A stretch of 64,000 nt of DNA, taken from Pardosa pseudoannulata. Lineage: Eukaryota > Arthropoda > Arachnida > Araneae > Lycosidae. A model generated the notes under the pieces. The model made no database searches and was not told the DNA's origin. It saw only the letters and a list, made by a program, of their open reading frames with translations. The DNA lies in assembly GCA_032207245.1 (NCBI GenBank), contig CM063502.1, positions 119,246,969 to 119,310,968 of the forward strand. Reading direction: 5' to 3'. Numbering within the stretch: position 1 is the stretch's first letter; each line of letters starts with the position of its first letter. Shown in pieces: positions 13,436 to 25,639 of the stretch. A program made the translations under genes and the position numbers.

Positions 13436-14430
13436 AACGATCCGTTACATGACCCCAAAACGAACAAGGAGCCCAAAAGGTGACCTTTCGTCGTGGACTC
13501 ACGAGTTAGCCGATAATAGGACCACAGGTGGTCTAAAAACCCGTAATTGAAAAACGGTGCATTGACGGCTCCGAACTGTCTGAACATTGTTACCTGTTGA
13601 ATGGACCTTTACTGTGTACATAATTGAGTGCACCTTGCCGCCCATTAGCGGTTACAAAAAGGGCATTAAGTTGGTTAAGTTAATGAATCTGAGAATTGCT
13701 GCATCTGGAACCAGGACAGCTGATCTAAGACTTGGGAGTGACCGCAAGATTGCGTCACCCTGGCTCGGGAAGTTTCTCGAAGAACCGAGAAGCGGAAGGA
13801 GTGCTTAGTATAAATGGAAAGGACCGGACTAGAACGGGGGCTTTTGCTTTGTTTCTTCTCTCGAGGCTTCTACCTGCTAGAGCCTGGTCGATCGAGGACC
13901 GCTCTTATCTCCGTGTCTGGAGTTTGTTTTTTTTTTGAGACCGCCAGCGTCTCCGTTGCTAGATAGTCGAACATTCGACTTGGGAATTCCTTCCCCGTTA
14001 TTGCTGATTGATAGTTAACTTCTTGCATAGAAGTAGTCAGCCTAGAGTGACTTTGCACTCTAATTTTGGATCGACTTGCATCCTGTGTTTTCTTCACGAA
14101 TCCCAGCGTGATACGCACTCGGAACCTCCGAACCTGCTGTGAAAGCCAACCGCGCTAATCGACAGAGAGTGATCGAGTCAACATTAGTCCCAGGCACTAA
14201 TCAGTTTCCAGCTGTTGTGTTTTAAAGCCCTAGCCATACTGTTCCGGTATCCCACGCATCCTTGTATGTGCATATTATCTCTGTACGAGATCCCTGAATG
14301 TTATCGTTTATTGAATTTGTACATATCTGTACATAGTTTATTCTAGTGAATAAAATATTTAGTCAAGAATACCTTAATTTCTAGCCTGTGTCATTGAAGG
14401 CCTCGCCTACCTATTTTCCAGTACGTTACA
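13433..14430 (+). repeat. 5' LTR of Element 2 (998 bp)
   Basis: It starts TGTAACG and ends CGTTACA. It differs from the other two LTRs by several small indels and substitutions (for example GAGTTAGCC, ACCACAGGTGG, GACAGAGAGTG, TAGCCTGTGTCATTG). Confidence 0.93.
13809..13815 (+). promoter_or_regulatory. Probable TATA box, Element 2 5' LTR
   Basis: TATAAAT at the same relative place as in the other LTRs. This copy would drive transcription of Element 2. Confidence 0.6.
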
Positions 14431-15573
14431 GGCTAGTGGTATTCTAAATATTGGTGGCAGCGCTGTTACGGTAAACAGTGAAGGCTAGGTGAAGAAATTT
14501 TCGCGGGTGAAATTGTGCAGCCAGACATCAGATGAGAAATTTTGCGTTCCGAATCTGAACCTGCATTAGTGAAATTTTTTTGTTGTGTTGAAGTCCTGTG
14601 ATATTGAGAGTCAACTGTGAGACTTTTTGTGTGATCCTGCGATATTGAGAGTCAACTGTGAGACTTTTTGTGTGACCCTGTGATTTGAGAGTCAACAGTG
14701 AGATTTGGTGTTCAACCGTAAGACGACGCTAGAGACTGATGAAACAAGCATCAAAAATCGTGAGTAACCAATTCTGTTCTCTTGTATCGAACCAACAGTA
14801 CATTGAGTATAGGTTGTGCTAGGAATTTAGATAGATCAGAGTATAGTAAATTGTGTTGCATTGTGTTTAAATTAGATGTATATCAATTGAAAGAAATCTT
14901 AAATTGGTATGCAAATATTTTGTAGAGTGATAGAAAATAATTTCAAAGATAAGAATTATTGACTAAGGTATATTAAAGTTTTGAATTAAGAGTAAAGTTG
15001 AATTAAGGAATTTTGTGTAATAGTATTGTGCATAAATTTGAATTTTAAAAGTGTGTATAAATTATAATTGTAATTGAATATTAATTGGAATTTAACTGTT
15101 CATAAATAAGATTTTTAAAACTGTGTATAAATCAGAATATTATATAATGAATATAATTTGGAAATTTGAAATTGCATAAATTGAAAATTTAAATTGTGTA
15201 TGATGGTGTTTGATTTAAATTGTTAATAAGATAAGGAAAATTAGTGTGTTGAGAACATTGCTTAAATTAAATATATTAGTTATTTAATTATCATAATTTG
15301 AACTTAAGAAAACTGTTAGCACATTATAAGAGAATATTGCAAGTATTTATTTTGTATTGTGTGCATTTGTGCTAGGAAAATTCATATTGTTTATTGTTTT
15401 GGTTTTCAAGTGATTATTGTTGTATTAATTTGAAATTTTGGAAATTGGGTTAAACGTTCTAATATCGAGTAGTATTTGTATTGTGTTAGTATTGTATTTC
15501 ACGAATTGGTTGAGTAGGCGTAAGTTATTATTGTGAAAATTGAGTAGTAAGTTATTAAGGATATTATCTCATC
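14431..15573 (+). other. Element 2 leader with 41-bp repeats
   Basis: Same layout as in Element 1: candidate primer site TGGTGGCAGCGCTG at 14452-14465, ~41-bp repeats at about 14592-14710, possible GTGAGT splice site near 14760, then AT-rich sequence to the gag ATG. It differs from Element 1 by a short insertion before the first repeat and a replaced stretch near 15140-15165. Confidence 0.6.
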
Positions 15574-18501
15574 ATGAGTTATTTAAGTAAAGGGCGTAAG
15601 GCAGATCTCGTCGAGTTAGCCAAGGAAATTATAGGTGAAATAGACGAAACCTTAACTATGAATCAAATACGGAAATTAATTGAGACATCGGAGGATTACG
15701 ATCCAGCTTTTGTAGAAGGATGTCTAGATACTATTATTGAGGCCCGGTTAGAGAAAGAGCGCCTAGAAAGGGCGGATCGCGATAGAGAGAGAGAAAGAGA
15801 GAACAGGCAAATAGAAATAGAAGAGAAAGAGAGGGAAAGAGAAGACAGGAAGATAGAATTAGAGAGACAAGAGAGGGATAATGAGAGAGCGTTCGAATTA
15901 GAAAAATTAAGATTAACCCAGGAACGTAGGAGCACTGATGAACGGATAGAGGTGCCAAGACCCTCAGGGGCATCTTTGCGGAACCGGATGCCACAATTTA
16001 ATCCGGATGAGACGGACATAAATTTGTACCTTTGTCTATTCGAAAGACAAGCTGAATACTTGAAAGTACCTGAAATTGAGATGGCAGGGGAACTTATTTC
16101 ATTATTACCGCTTTCAGTGTCAAATATTATTTTAAGGGAAAAGGCAGAAGAAACGCGGGATTATAAATTTGTAAAGAAACTCCTCTTAGAACGCTATAAA
16201 TTATCGGCGGAAGCCCTGAGGCAAAAATTTGTACAACATGTACGGAAATCAGGAAATCTATGGAAGGATTACCTTTTTGAGATACGCACCTATTTAGAAG
16301 GTTGGGTATCCAGCTTAGGAGTTACAACATATGAAGGTCTACTGGATTTAATGCTAGTAGACCAGCTTAAACGGAAAATGGGGAGCGAATTCAAGGAATT
16401 CCATCTCAAAGAATGGGAAAGTTTTGTATCACCCGATATCGTAGCGGACTTAGGAGACAAGTATGAATTACTTAGGAGACAAGTATGAATTACTTAGGAG
16501 ACCCGGGAGGTCCCAAACGCAAGGAAAAAAATTTCCGGATTCTCGCACCCCTGATTTTCACAAATATTCAGTACCATTCAAGGCAGAAAATATCAGACCC
16601 CCTCCCCGGGAAAAGGTTGAAGTTAAGAATGAAAGGCCAAAAACGCCGAGTGTAAATGAACTTAAACATCGGGATTGGCGAAATGATCGGGAGTTTGAAA
16701 GGAAAAGGCACAGAGACATTATTTGTTTCCAGTGTGGAGTCTCTGGGCACATTAGACCTGATTGCCCGGAATTAAAACGTAAGGAGGAATTAAATGCTAT
16801 CCATACGGAAAGTGAGGTAGTAGATCTGCTAGCACCGTACGTTAGTTTGGGCACTGTAAACAATAAACCGTCTGAAATTTTAAGAGACAGTGGAGCTAGC
16901 TATGACTTCATCTGTAGGCGATATGTTAGGCCGCAAGATTTTACAGGCGACACGGTATGGGTAACTCAGCCCTTAGATACTCACGCTATAAAATTACCTG
17001 TAGCAAGAGTTTCGCTATGTACTACATATGGGAATATCGATACGAAGGCTTGCGTCATTTCTGATTTTTCGAATCAACAACGATATATTCTGGGAAATTT
17101 GACGGCTGCATTATTAGAAGAACAAAACCGAAAAATACAGGTAACTGAGCAAATTAACGCTCAAGCGAAGTTACAAACCCGAACTACTCTAGGGAACGGG
17201 AATTCCAGTCCGACAAATGAAAAATCCAGTGCAGGTGGGGAGAAGGTAAATAAACATACCTGGGAACAAAAGACCATTTCCACGAATCGCCCCCCTCCCC
17301 TCGTTGCAACCAAAACCAGTCTGGGAGTAAGTGCGGACGGAAATACGGACAAAAGTACAATAGGGAGAGGTTTTCGCGTAACGGACACTCCGGTTTTACG
17401 TCAGAGAGATGAAGCGCGAACCGGGGAAAAACAAACTGAGGGTTTCGAAATTCCCGCGCTTGGAAAAGGATCCTCTGATTCTGACTATAATGAAGTAGTG
17501 CGCGAGAATGAAGTAATATCTCGTCTAACTACTGACCAACAGTCGATATCAAAGAGACTATTAGGTAAAAATGCGATTACTAGGTTGCAGTCGGAAGCCC
17601 TCGAGGTAAGCGGGAACTCTAATACGGACGAATTTTAACAACCCCCTAAGCGCAGAGGAGGGACCCGCATTGTTACACGACACGAGCGGAGAAACTGAAT
17701 ATGAGCTTCCAATTGTCAACTTGACCGACGCAGAACGGGGTCTTGTGAATATAACCCCAGAGGAATTTGCGGTCAGCCAGGACAATTGCTCTGAGACTAG
17801 GGAAGTGAGAGAACTGTTAGTTAATGTAACCGATGGAGTTGCGCATAAAAGTTTCGTACAAAAACATGAATTGTTATGCAAAATTCAGGTAAACCATTTA
17901 GGAGAGGAAAATTGTGATTTGGTGGTACCGGAAAAGGTTGCGGGAGAGAATTTTGGCTCTCTGTCAAGAAGATGCGGGAACTCACGCAGGCGTAACTAAA
18001 TCGAAACAACGCCTCGCTAAATTGTTTTATTGGCCGAAGTGTTATCAAGATATGGAAACGCATGTTAAGTCGTGCCATCCTTGTCAACTAGTAGGGAATG
18101 CTATTGATACAAAGAAGGCGCCTATGCGATTAACTCCGATAATTAGTGAACCTTTCACTAAAATTAATATAGATGCTTGTGGGCCGTTACCCGAATCTGA
18201 AAATGGGAACCGGTATATAATTACCGCGATAGGTCTGGTTTTTAAATACCCGGAAGCGGTGCCAGTGCCAAATATAGGATCTGTAGCGGTCACTGATGCG
18301 TTTTTACAGATTTTCAGGCATCTAGGTTTTCCGCGCGAAGTTCAATGTGATAATGGCTTTTCGTTTACAAGCCACCTCACAACGGAATTTTTCAAACGGT
18401 TTGAAATGACAGCTGGTGCTGCAACTGATAGCTACTGTGTGGTTCACAAACCCGGCACAGATAATACTAATGCAGATGCATTAAGCCGCTGCATCACGTA
18501 A
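15574..18501 (+). pseudogene. Gag-protease-integrase-RNaseH-tail polyprotein, frameshifted
   Basis: A single long polyprotein was present here. The first frame (15574-16488) gives the N-terminal Gag with a Glu/Arg-rich coiled-coil segment (about residues 57-125) and capsid-like helices. A 22-bp tandem duplication at 16457-16500 shifts the frame to a stop at 16486. The old frame resumes at 16463-17638 with a CCHC knuckle (C88, C91, H96, C101 of that segment, 16724-16765), protease DSGA (Asp codon 16886) and ILGN. One extra T in a T run at 17633-17636 then makes a TAA stop. The next segment carries pre-integrase sequence to about 17932, where one extra G shifts the frame again. The last segment (17914-18501) has an integrase zinc region (H24, C54, C57; the expected first His position reads Gln), core Asp87 and Asp146 (CDNG), no catalytic Glu, then an in-frame join at about 18409-18435 to an RNase H tail ending HKPGTDNTNADALSR. 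The net extra length is 24 bp; without it the frame is a whole number of codons (968), which supports this reading. Confidence 0.85.
16457..16500 (+). repeat. 22-bp perfect tandem duplication in gag
   Basis: Two identical 22-bp units, 16457-16478 and 16479-16500. Element 1 has one unit at the corresponding place. The length is not a multiple of three, so it breaks the Gag frame. Confidence 0.97.
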
Positions 18502-18726
18502 AATGTAGTAAGAAATGTACTTGTATATACTTGCATATTGTCTTTTGTGTTGTAATTATTTAATATTATAATTTAGATATAGTTAGTGTTATTTTGTAGT
18601 ATAATGTATATTAAGTATCTGAGTGACTGTTGGTTCCTTACGATGAAGATCAGAGTTGCAGTTCTCCACGAGAATTGTCGGCATAATCGAGATCCACCCT
18701 GTGGAAAATTCTTATGCGAGGGGGGG
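18502..18726 (+). other. Element 2 3' untranslated region
   Basis: About 225 bp between the stop codon and the 3' LTR. It has no coding frame, is AT-rich at first, and ends in the polypurine tract. Confidence 0.75.
18718..18726 (+). other. Polypurine tract
   Basis: GAGGGGGG(G)-type run directly abutting the 3' LTR start TGTAACG. This is the expected primer for plus-strand DNA synthesis. Confidence 0.85.
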
Positions 18727-19719
18727 TGTAACGATCCGTTACATGACCCCAAAACGAACAAGGAGCCCAAAAGGTGACCTTTCGTCGTGGACTCACGAGT
18801 AGCCGATAATAGGACCAGGTGGTCTAAAAACCCGTAATTGAAAAACGGTGCATTGACGGCTCCGAACTGTCTGAACATTGTAACCTGTTGAATGGACCTT
18901 TACTGTGTACATAATTGAGTGCACCTTGCCGCCCATTAGCGGTTACAAAAAGGGCATTAAGTTGGTTAAGTTAATGAATCTGAGAATTGCTGCATCTGGA
19001 ACCAGGACAGCTGATCTAAGACTTGGGAGTGACCGCAAGATTGCGTCACCCTGGCTCGGGAAGTTTCTCGAAGAACCGAGAAGCGGAAGGAGTGCTTAGT
19101 ATAAATGGAAAGGACCGGACTAGAACGGGGGCTTTTGCTTTGTTTCTTCTCTCGAGGCTTCTACCTGCTAGAGCCTGGTCGATCGAGGACCGCTCTTATC
19201 TCCGTGTCTGGAGTTTGTTTTTTTTGAGACCGCCAGCGTCTCCGTTGCTAGATAGTCGAACATTCGACTTGGGAATTCCTTCCCCGTTATTGCTGATTGA
19301 TAGTTAACTTCTTGCATAGAAGTAGTCAGCCTAGAGTGACTTTGCACTCTAATTTTGGATCGACTTGCATCCTGTGTTTTCTTCACGAATCCCAGCGTGA
19401 TACGCACTCGGAACCTCCGAACCTGCTGTGAAAGCCAACCGCGCTAATCGACTGACGGAGTGATCGAGTCAACATTAATCCCGGCACTAAGTAGTTTCCA
19501 GCTATTGTGTTTTAAAGCCCTAGCCATACTGTTCCGGTATCCCACGCATCCTTGTATGTGCATATTATCTCTGTACGAGATCCCTGAATGTTATCGTTTA
19601 TTGAATTTGTACATATCTGTACATAGTTTATTCTAGTGAATAAAATATTTAGTCAAGAATACCTAAATTTCTAGCTGTTTCATTGAAGGCCTCGCCTACC
19701 TATTTTCCAGTACGTTACA
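18727..19719 (+). repeat. 3' LTR of Element 2 (993 bp)
   Basis: It starts TGTAACG and ends CGTTACA. It is nearly identical to Element 1's 5' LTR and clearly less similar to its own 5' LTR at 13433. A TATAAAT is at 19100-19106. Confidence 0.93.
19639..19644 (+). terminator. AATAAA polyadenylation signal, Element 2 3' LTR
   Basis: This is the signal that would end the element's transcript. It sits 75 bp before the LTR end. Confidence 0.6.
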
Positions 19720-20780
19720 ATATATAAATGGCTGAGGCTAAAACGTATGGATTGTGTTCATGCACGCAAGCGGCCCAACTAGCTACCTGCCTAACTATAG
19801 TGCAACTTAGGGATGAATAACATTAAAATATCATAACGGAAGCATTTTTTTAGGATAAGAAGATTTAAATGAAAATATTTAGTGTGAAGAACTATTTCAA
19901 TTTTATCTGTGCATCTAGAAATAGTTGTTGTTATTAACCTGGGTTAATTTTGAATAATTATTTTTCATATATATGATTATTTAAAAAAGATTGATTTGGA
20001 CTATATTACGTACTTTTAAAAGGAATTCGAACTTGAAAAGTTCCCAGAGATGAAAACAATAAAAATCCAAGTAAGCCTATTTGTAATAAGAGGTAAAATG
20101 TAAGTTATAATGTTTAAATTTAATACCAAATATACTACCTCTTTACCGCTTTTGATGGTATTGTTAGCAGTTAAAAATAAATTATTTTAAAACTGAGATT
20201 ACCACATATTAATGATAAACTGATAAATAAGAAAAAATAAAAAGATTGTAGTTCATAGATATATTTTGTTACGATTTTGTAAGGGTATCCTTTTTAAAAA
20301 GGTTTTAAATAAATATGTGATGCTTACATTTTTTAAAAATTGTCCCCTAGAGATAAGATGGATCAGTCAAAACATATAGCGGTAAACTTCTACTATTATT
20401 CTAAATTATAAATCTAATTGAATACTTATTGGTAGGGAGTGGTCAAATACTATCGTGCCCGCAAGAAGCTAATAGCCCGGAACCAGCCTCATATATATGT
20501 ATATGTGTGTGTGTGTGCAACATTGTATGGAGTATGTGTTTTCTGTTTGAAGCAAGAAGACTGTGATATACGATGCATATCTTGTCTAAAAGTTTTTATC
20601 CCTAGTCAATTGCAAGGAACAGTCATTGAAAACATAATAGTAAGATTCTATGCATTGTTCTAATATATGAATGTACTAGAAATCTATATTGATAGGGGGT
20701 GGCCAAATAGTGATAGTAGACGACCAAACACTATCTTGCAGGTAGGTGACTCATACTTCAGAACCATTCCTGTAGGCATG
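19720..20780. other. Flank, no gene seen
   Basis: Mostly AT-rich. Two related phrases (GGGAGTGGTCAAATA near 20436 and GGGGGTGGCCAAATA near 20695) suggest an old partial duplication. A short (GT)n run is at 20504-20517. The frames present are short and show no recognisable domain. Confidence 0.5.
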
Positions 20781-21956
<1,176 letters not shown>

Positions 21957-22490
21957 AGTTTTGCATATGGGTTTAATTTATTAAGCAATTCATTATACAA
22001 ATATAATATTGAATAATAATAATAATAACTATATAATATTTTATAATAATATAATGTAAATAAATTATATAATATTAAACAGTTATATTAAACATAGAAA
22101 ATTCAAAGCGTTATGTACCATACGGCAAGTTTAGAAGAATATAACAGCTTAAGAAGTGCGATAATTTTGTTTATAAATTGATATTTCTTTGTAGATTTTA
22201 AGTATCAAAACTAACTATACAGTTTTGTATATGGGTTCAATTTATTAAGCAATTCATTATACAACTATAATATTGCATAATAATGATAATAATTATATAA
22301 TATTATATAATAATACAATGTAAATAAATTATATAATACTAAACAGTTACATTAAACAAAGAAAATTCAAAGCATTATCTTCCACACGCAAAGTTTAGAA
22401 GAATATAACAGCTTAAGAAGTGTGATATTTCTTTTAAAATTGATATTTCTTGGTAGATTTTAAGTATCAAAACTAACTCTACGACATCTC
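21957..22490. repeat. 263-bp direct tandem duplication
   Basis: TTTTGCATATGGGTT at about 21960 recurs as TTTTGTATATGGGTT at 22223. Both copies contain AAGCAATTCATTATACAA and TTTAGAAGAATATAACAGC. A third, more diverged copy lies at 25165-25350. Confidence 0.85.
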
Positions 22491-22885
22491 CACTGATACA
22501 TTTATTACATCTAGTGGATCATAACAAATAGAGGTCTTCATATAATTTTGTATAAAAAAAAACCTCTAATGTGAGGTGTTGGACTTTATATGTTTGGAAA
22601 TATGTACATCTATCAGCGTGCATTCTCTCACACGAAATGTATTAAATAACTATTATTTTTTACTTCATGCAATGATTTCTTTCAAATTTCATATTATTTT
22701 TCACGTTACTTAAAGGGAGTATAAACAAAAGTATCCGCAAAATTTTTGATTTAAAAACGTTTTCGGCGTTTAAAGAAACTAAATATATATAATACTTAAG
22801 ATGGCGTAATTCCTTAAACGGTAAAAGACCTGATTTATGTTTAAAGAAAATTCTGCAACGTCATCCCTTTGTAAGTAACTAGTTA
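22491..22885. other. No recognised feature
   Basis: AT-rich, no frame or repeat that I can assign. Confidence 0.45.
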
Positions 22886-23920
22886 TCGTGTAGTCCTCGT
22901 TATATATTTAAGTATCAACCTGTGATCAAATGTATAGTGGGATTTATTTTAAATTGCGTTGTCTTAAATATTTGTTTTACTAAAATTTAACCACAGGTTC
23001 TGAGAAACTACAGACATTAATATAAAAAAAACTAACCGCTAAAATGATGGCAATTGGGACAAGCTTAATGTAAAAAAAAGTAAATTTATTATAAAATGTT
23101 TATACATCTATTTACAAAAAAACAGTAATAAGTAAATAAGTAAGCTTAGTCATTCTATTCAAATTACTTCTGACAAATTTTTTATACACTTAGAAAAATC
23201 TTTGTAAGCAGAGAGAGGACCTAATCTCGATTTCAAAATGTAATGCAAAAAAATGGGTACCTTTTGTGGGTCTTAAGTGTTGGTCCCGAAACACTTCTGG
23301 TTGAAGGGTATGAGAGGGAATCTTTACATCCTCCGTTGATCTGTTATAGACATCGTCAGGGGCTTTCTCCTGAGTCTCTGGGGTGCGGCCGTACTACTTT
23401 GTGCAGGAAACTTTCTCGCGGACTTGGCTGGAGTATCGAGCAACTTCCCTTTGGGACCTCCGAAACGAACTTCTCTTCTGGGACCCTCGAACCAAACTCT
23501 CTTCTGGGACCTTCGAACCAAACTCTCTGGGGCCTTCTAATCCATCTCAAACTTAGTCCCCTCCTTCTTCTTGACTTCCAATCGGATAGTTGCCAGAAAG
23601 TCATTGGTCTCAGCAAACCCCGCCCTGAGACCACCAACGTGAACAACCTTATCCCTACTAATTGGGCCCTGTCCCTTAGGGACTCATAAATACTCCACAA
23701 AGGTACATTCTTATTTAATGTCAAGTACGGAGACGGGATTCTAATCTGGGACTGGAATCAGAACCCCGCCCGAGACAACCGTAACTTGACTACAAATATC
23801 CGTTTTATCGAAATTTATGGCCCTTGATCTACCTACAAAGATGTGATGAGGTCATATTTAGATCCCGAACATTTTACTCCTTTTATGAATGAAACAATTA
23901 TATATAATCGCCTCATCACA
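22886..23920. repeat. ~1-kb dispersed repeat, copy 1
   Basis: It is similar along its length to 40854-41855, starting TCGTGTAGTCCTCG and ending CCTCATCACA. The last ~79 bp are bounded by a perfect 10-bp inverted repeat TGTGATGAGG / CCTCATCACA (23842-23851 and 23911-23920). The two copies differ by many indels, so both are old. The open stretch at 23243-23689 is not conserved in the other copy. It is probably a non-coding transposon remnant; the class is unknown. Confidence 0.8.
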
Positions 23921-23956
23921 CTAGTATTGGAATACATTGCTTTAAGCTTATTCAAA

Positions 23957-24056
23957 ATGGTTACAATCATCCATGCCAGTACAGGGATTCGAGCCCACGG
24001 GCTCCAGTGTCAGAGATAAGCAGTCCACACACCTGACCATCGTTCGTGCCTTCACC
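23957..24056 (-). mobile_element. tRNA-derived SINE fragment
   Basis: On the minus strand a B-box-like GGGCTCGAATCCC (23984-23996) follows a tRNA-like region with GGTCAGGTGTGTGGACTGC. After the B box comes ATGGATG, which also follows the B box in the SINE at 36815. No clear target duplication was found. Confidence 0.5.
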
Positions 24057-24678
24057 TTACGAGAAATAACTAAAACATTATCCTGGATTTTTAAACTTCT
24101 GTGTAATAATAACCTGAGTTTCCTGCATTGTAAAAGTACCATCTACTGTATTGTATCATGATTACACAAAACCCAATTCGAAAAGTTTAGAATTTAAATT
24201 ATTACAAACCATGAATTTTCAAGTAAACGATTATTGTATTATTTATGAAAAAGGGGGGACATTTGTTCCCAACGTAGATGTTATTTTTCATTGCAAATAT
24301 ATATGTTTTACAGAGATTGTAATACTTAAGTTCTTATCATATTCAAACTATTAGCAGCAAAAATTATAATTTTAAAGGATAAGATTGCAAATTGAGTACT
24401 ACTATTAATAAACGAAAATAATAGATGAAATAAAAAAGGGGGAAAATTTTATATAACTTTAAAATATTTTTCTTTTGTAAAAAATTGCATTTGTAAGAAT
24501 TAATGCCAATAATAAATATATTCTTTTAATATACAAAAAGATTTGTTTCATCTTACCATTTTGTTAAAATTAAAAAATGAAAGTTCTTATTCGCGCATAT
24601 TTTATCACATACTTACATTTCAATGGTATTAGATTCTATACAGAATGTTTGTTATGGCTTATGAATACTTACACCTCA
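24057..24678. other. No recognised feature
   Basis: AT-rich sequence with short frames lacking any recognised domain. Confidence 0.5.
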
Positions 24679-25154
24679 TCTTTATATCTAAAATTCTTCG
24701 GTCCGTGTGTTAGTAATAGAACTACTACTAAACGGCTGGACTGATTTTTATGAAATTTTGTGTATGTAATTAAGTTGATTCGAGAATGGTTTAGATTCAC
24801 AATTTGATCCAATAGAAAATGTTTTTTTAATTAAAAATCCAGAATTGCGCTCTTATTCAGATTATTATAATGCTGCTTGAAACCCTTTACTGCCAATGTT
24901 TCTGTGGCGCAGTGGTCAACGCAACGGGCTTAAATAGAAAAGTCCCAGGATTGAATTCCCGAAAGGACGATGTGGGAATTTTAATTTAATCTAATTACGT
25001 TTGTGATGACTGTACGCGTGGTGGCATCAAGTATTTTTAAAATATTTTTTTCCTTGATTTTTCATCAAAACGGTTCAATTTATAATTTATTTAAAAACAT
25101 TTTACAATTTTTAGATTTACAGCATTAAAACAGGACGTCTGTCGGGTCATTTAG
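24679..25154 (+). mobile_element. Short non-autonomous Helitron-like element
   Basis: It begins TC (TCTTTATATCTAAAATTC) after an A and ends TTAG before a T, matching insertion between A and T. The 5' part contains AAACGGCTGGACTGATTT, a phrase typical of arthropod Helitron ends. The 3' end has a GACGTC-centred hairpin (ACAG..CTGT) about 10 bp before TTAG. It has no coding capacity. A tRNA-like stretch lies inside. Confidence 0.7.
24901..24972 (+). other. tRNA-like sequence inside Helitron
   Basis: It has an excellent A box (TGGCGCAGTGG), a B-box-like GGATTGAATTCC, a GCG/CGC D stem and a possible anticodon stem GGGCTT/AAGTCC. It lacks a good acceptor stem, so it is a SINE head or captured tRNA remnant rather than a tRNA gene. 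Confidence 0.55.
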
Positions 25155-25164
25155 TATATATTTA

Positions 25165-25350
25165 AAAATAGAAAATATTAAACAAATATAACATTATATA
25201 ATAATAATTATTATATGATATTATATAGTAATATAATATAAATAAATTCTATAATATTAAACTATAAAAATACGAAGCATTATTTACCACACTGAAAGTT
25301 TAGAAGAATATAACATCTTAAGCAGTGCGATAATTTTTGTATACGTAATC
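25165..25350. repeat. Diverged third copy of the 263-bp repeat
   Basis: It shares TTTAGAAGAATATAACA, TTAAGCAGTGCGATAATTTT and the AATATAATATAAATAAATT block with 21957-22490. Confidence 0.7.
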
Positions 25351-25639
25351 TGACAGTTTTCGCAAAAGATCGCATTTTTCTATGGAGAAAAAGGAACTGG
25401 AGAAGTGTATAAAGAGATTTCAATTAGAGATTTCTTGGAATGTGGTAATTAGTAACTGCAATATAGAGGTATACGTAATCCGCAAGGAATTTACTTCCTT
25501 ATAATTTATACCAATATAATATTATTTTTAAAAACACTATTTCATAGAAAAATTTATATAAATAATCAAGAATATTAATTAAATTTAATGAAATGCTTGA
25601 ATTAGATTTCTTTACCACAATCAGGTTATTTTTCTGTGA

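Larger units (their letters stand above)
13433..19719 (+). mobile_element. LTR retrotransposon, Element 2 (6.3 kb, deletion derivative)
   Basis: The order is 5' LTR 13433-14430, leader 14431-15573, broken gag-protease-integrase-RNaseH frame 15574-18501, short 3' untranslated region with polypurine tract, and 3' LTR 18727-19719. It is flanked by ATAT(AT) on both sides, which fits a 4-6-bp target duplication but cannot be told from the AT-repeat target. Reverse transcriptase, most of RNase H and the C-terminal half of integrase are missing, so the copy cannot make its own DNA and must be non-autonomous. The RNase H tail lies downstream of integrase, so the parent element probably had the order protease-integrase-RT-RNaseH. 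Copies of this class are very common in spider genomes in my experience of the family; this is an inference, not a search result. Confidence 0.9.

Noticed and set aside
17110..17790. Canonical Ty3 order with RT deleted between protease and integrase
   Set aside because: It would not explain an RNase H end downstream of integrase. The linker reads as continuous polar sequence with no RT trace. Kept as the alternative to be tested.
23243..23689. 148-codon frame in the ~1-kb repeat
   Set aside because: The homologous stretch at 41274-41522 is short and differs in frame; no domain was recognised.
24901..24972. True tRNA gene
   Set aside because: Good A and B boxes but no proper acceptor stem, and located inside a Helitron-like element.
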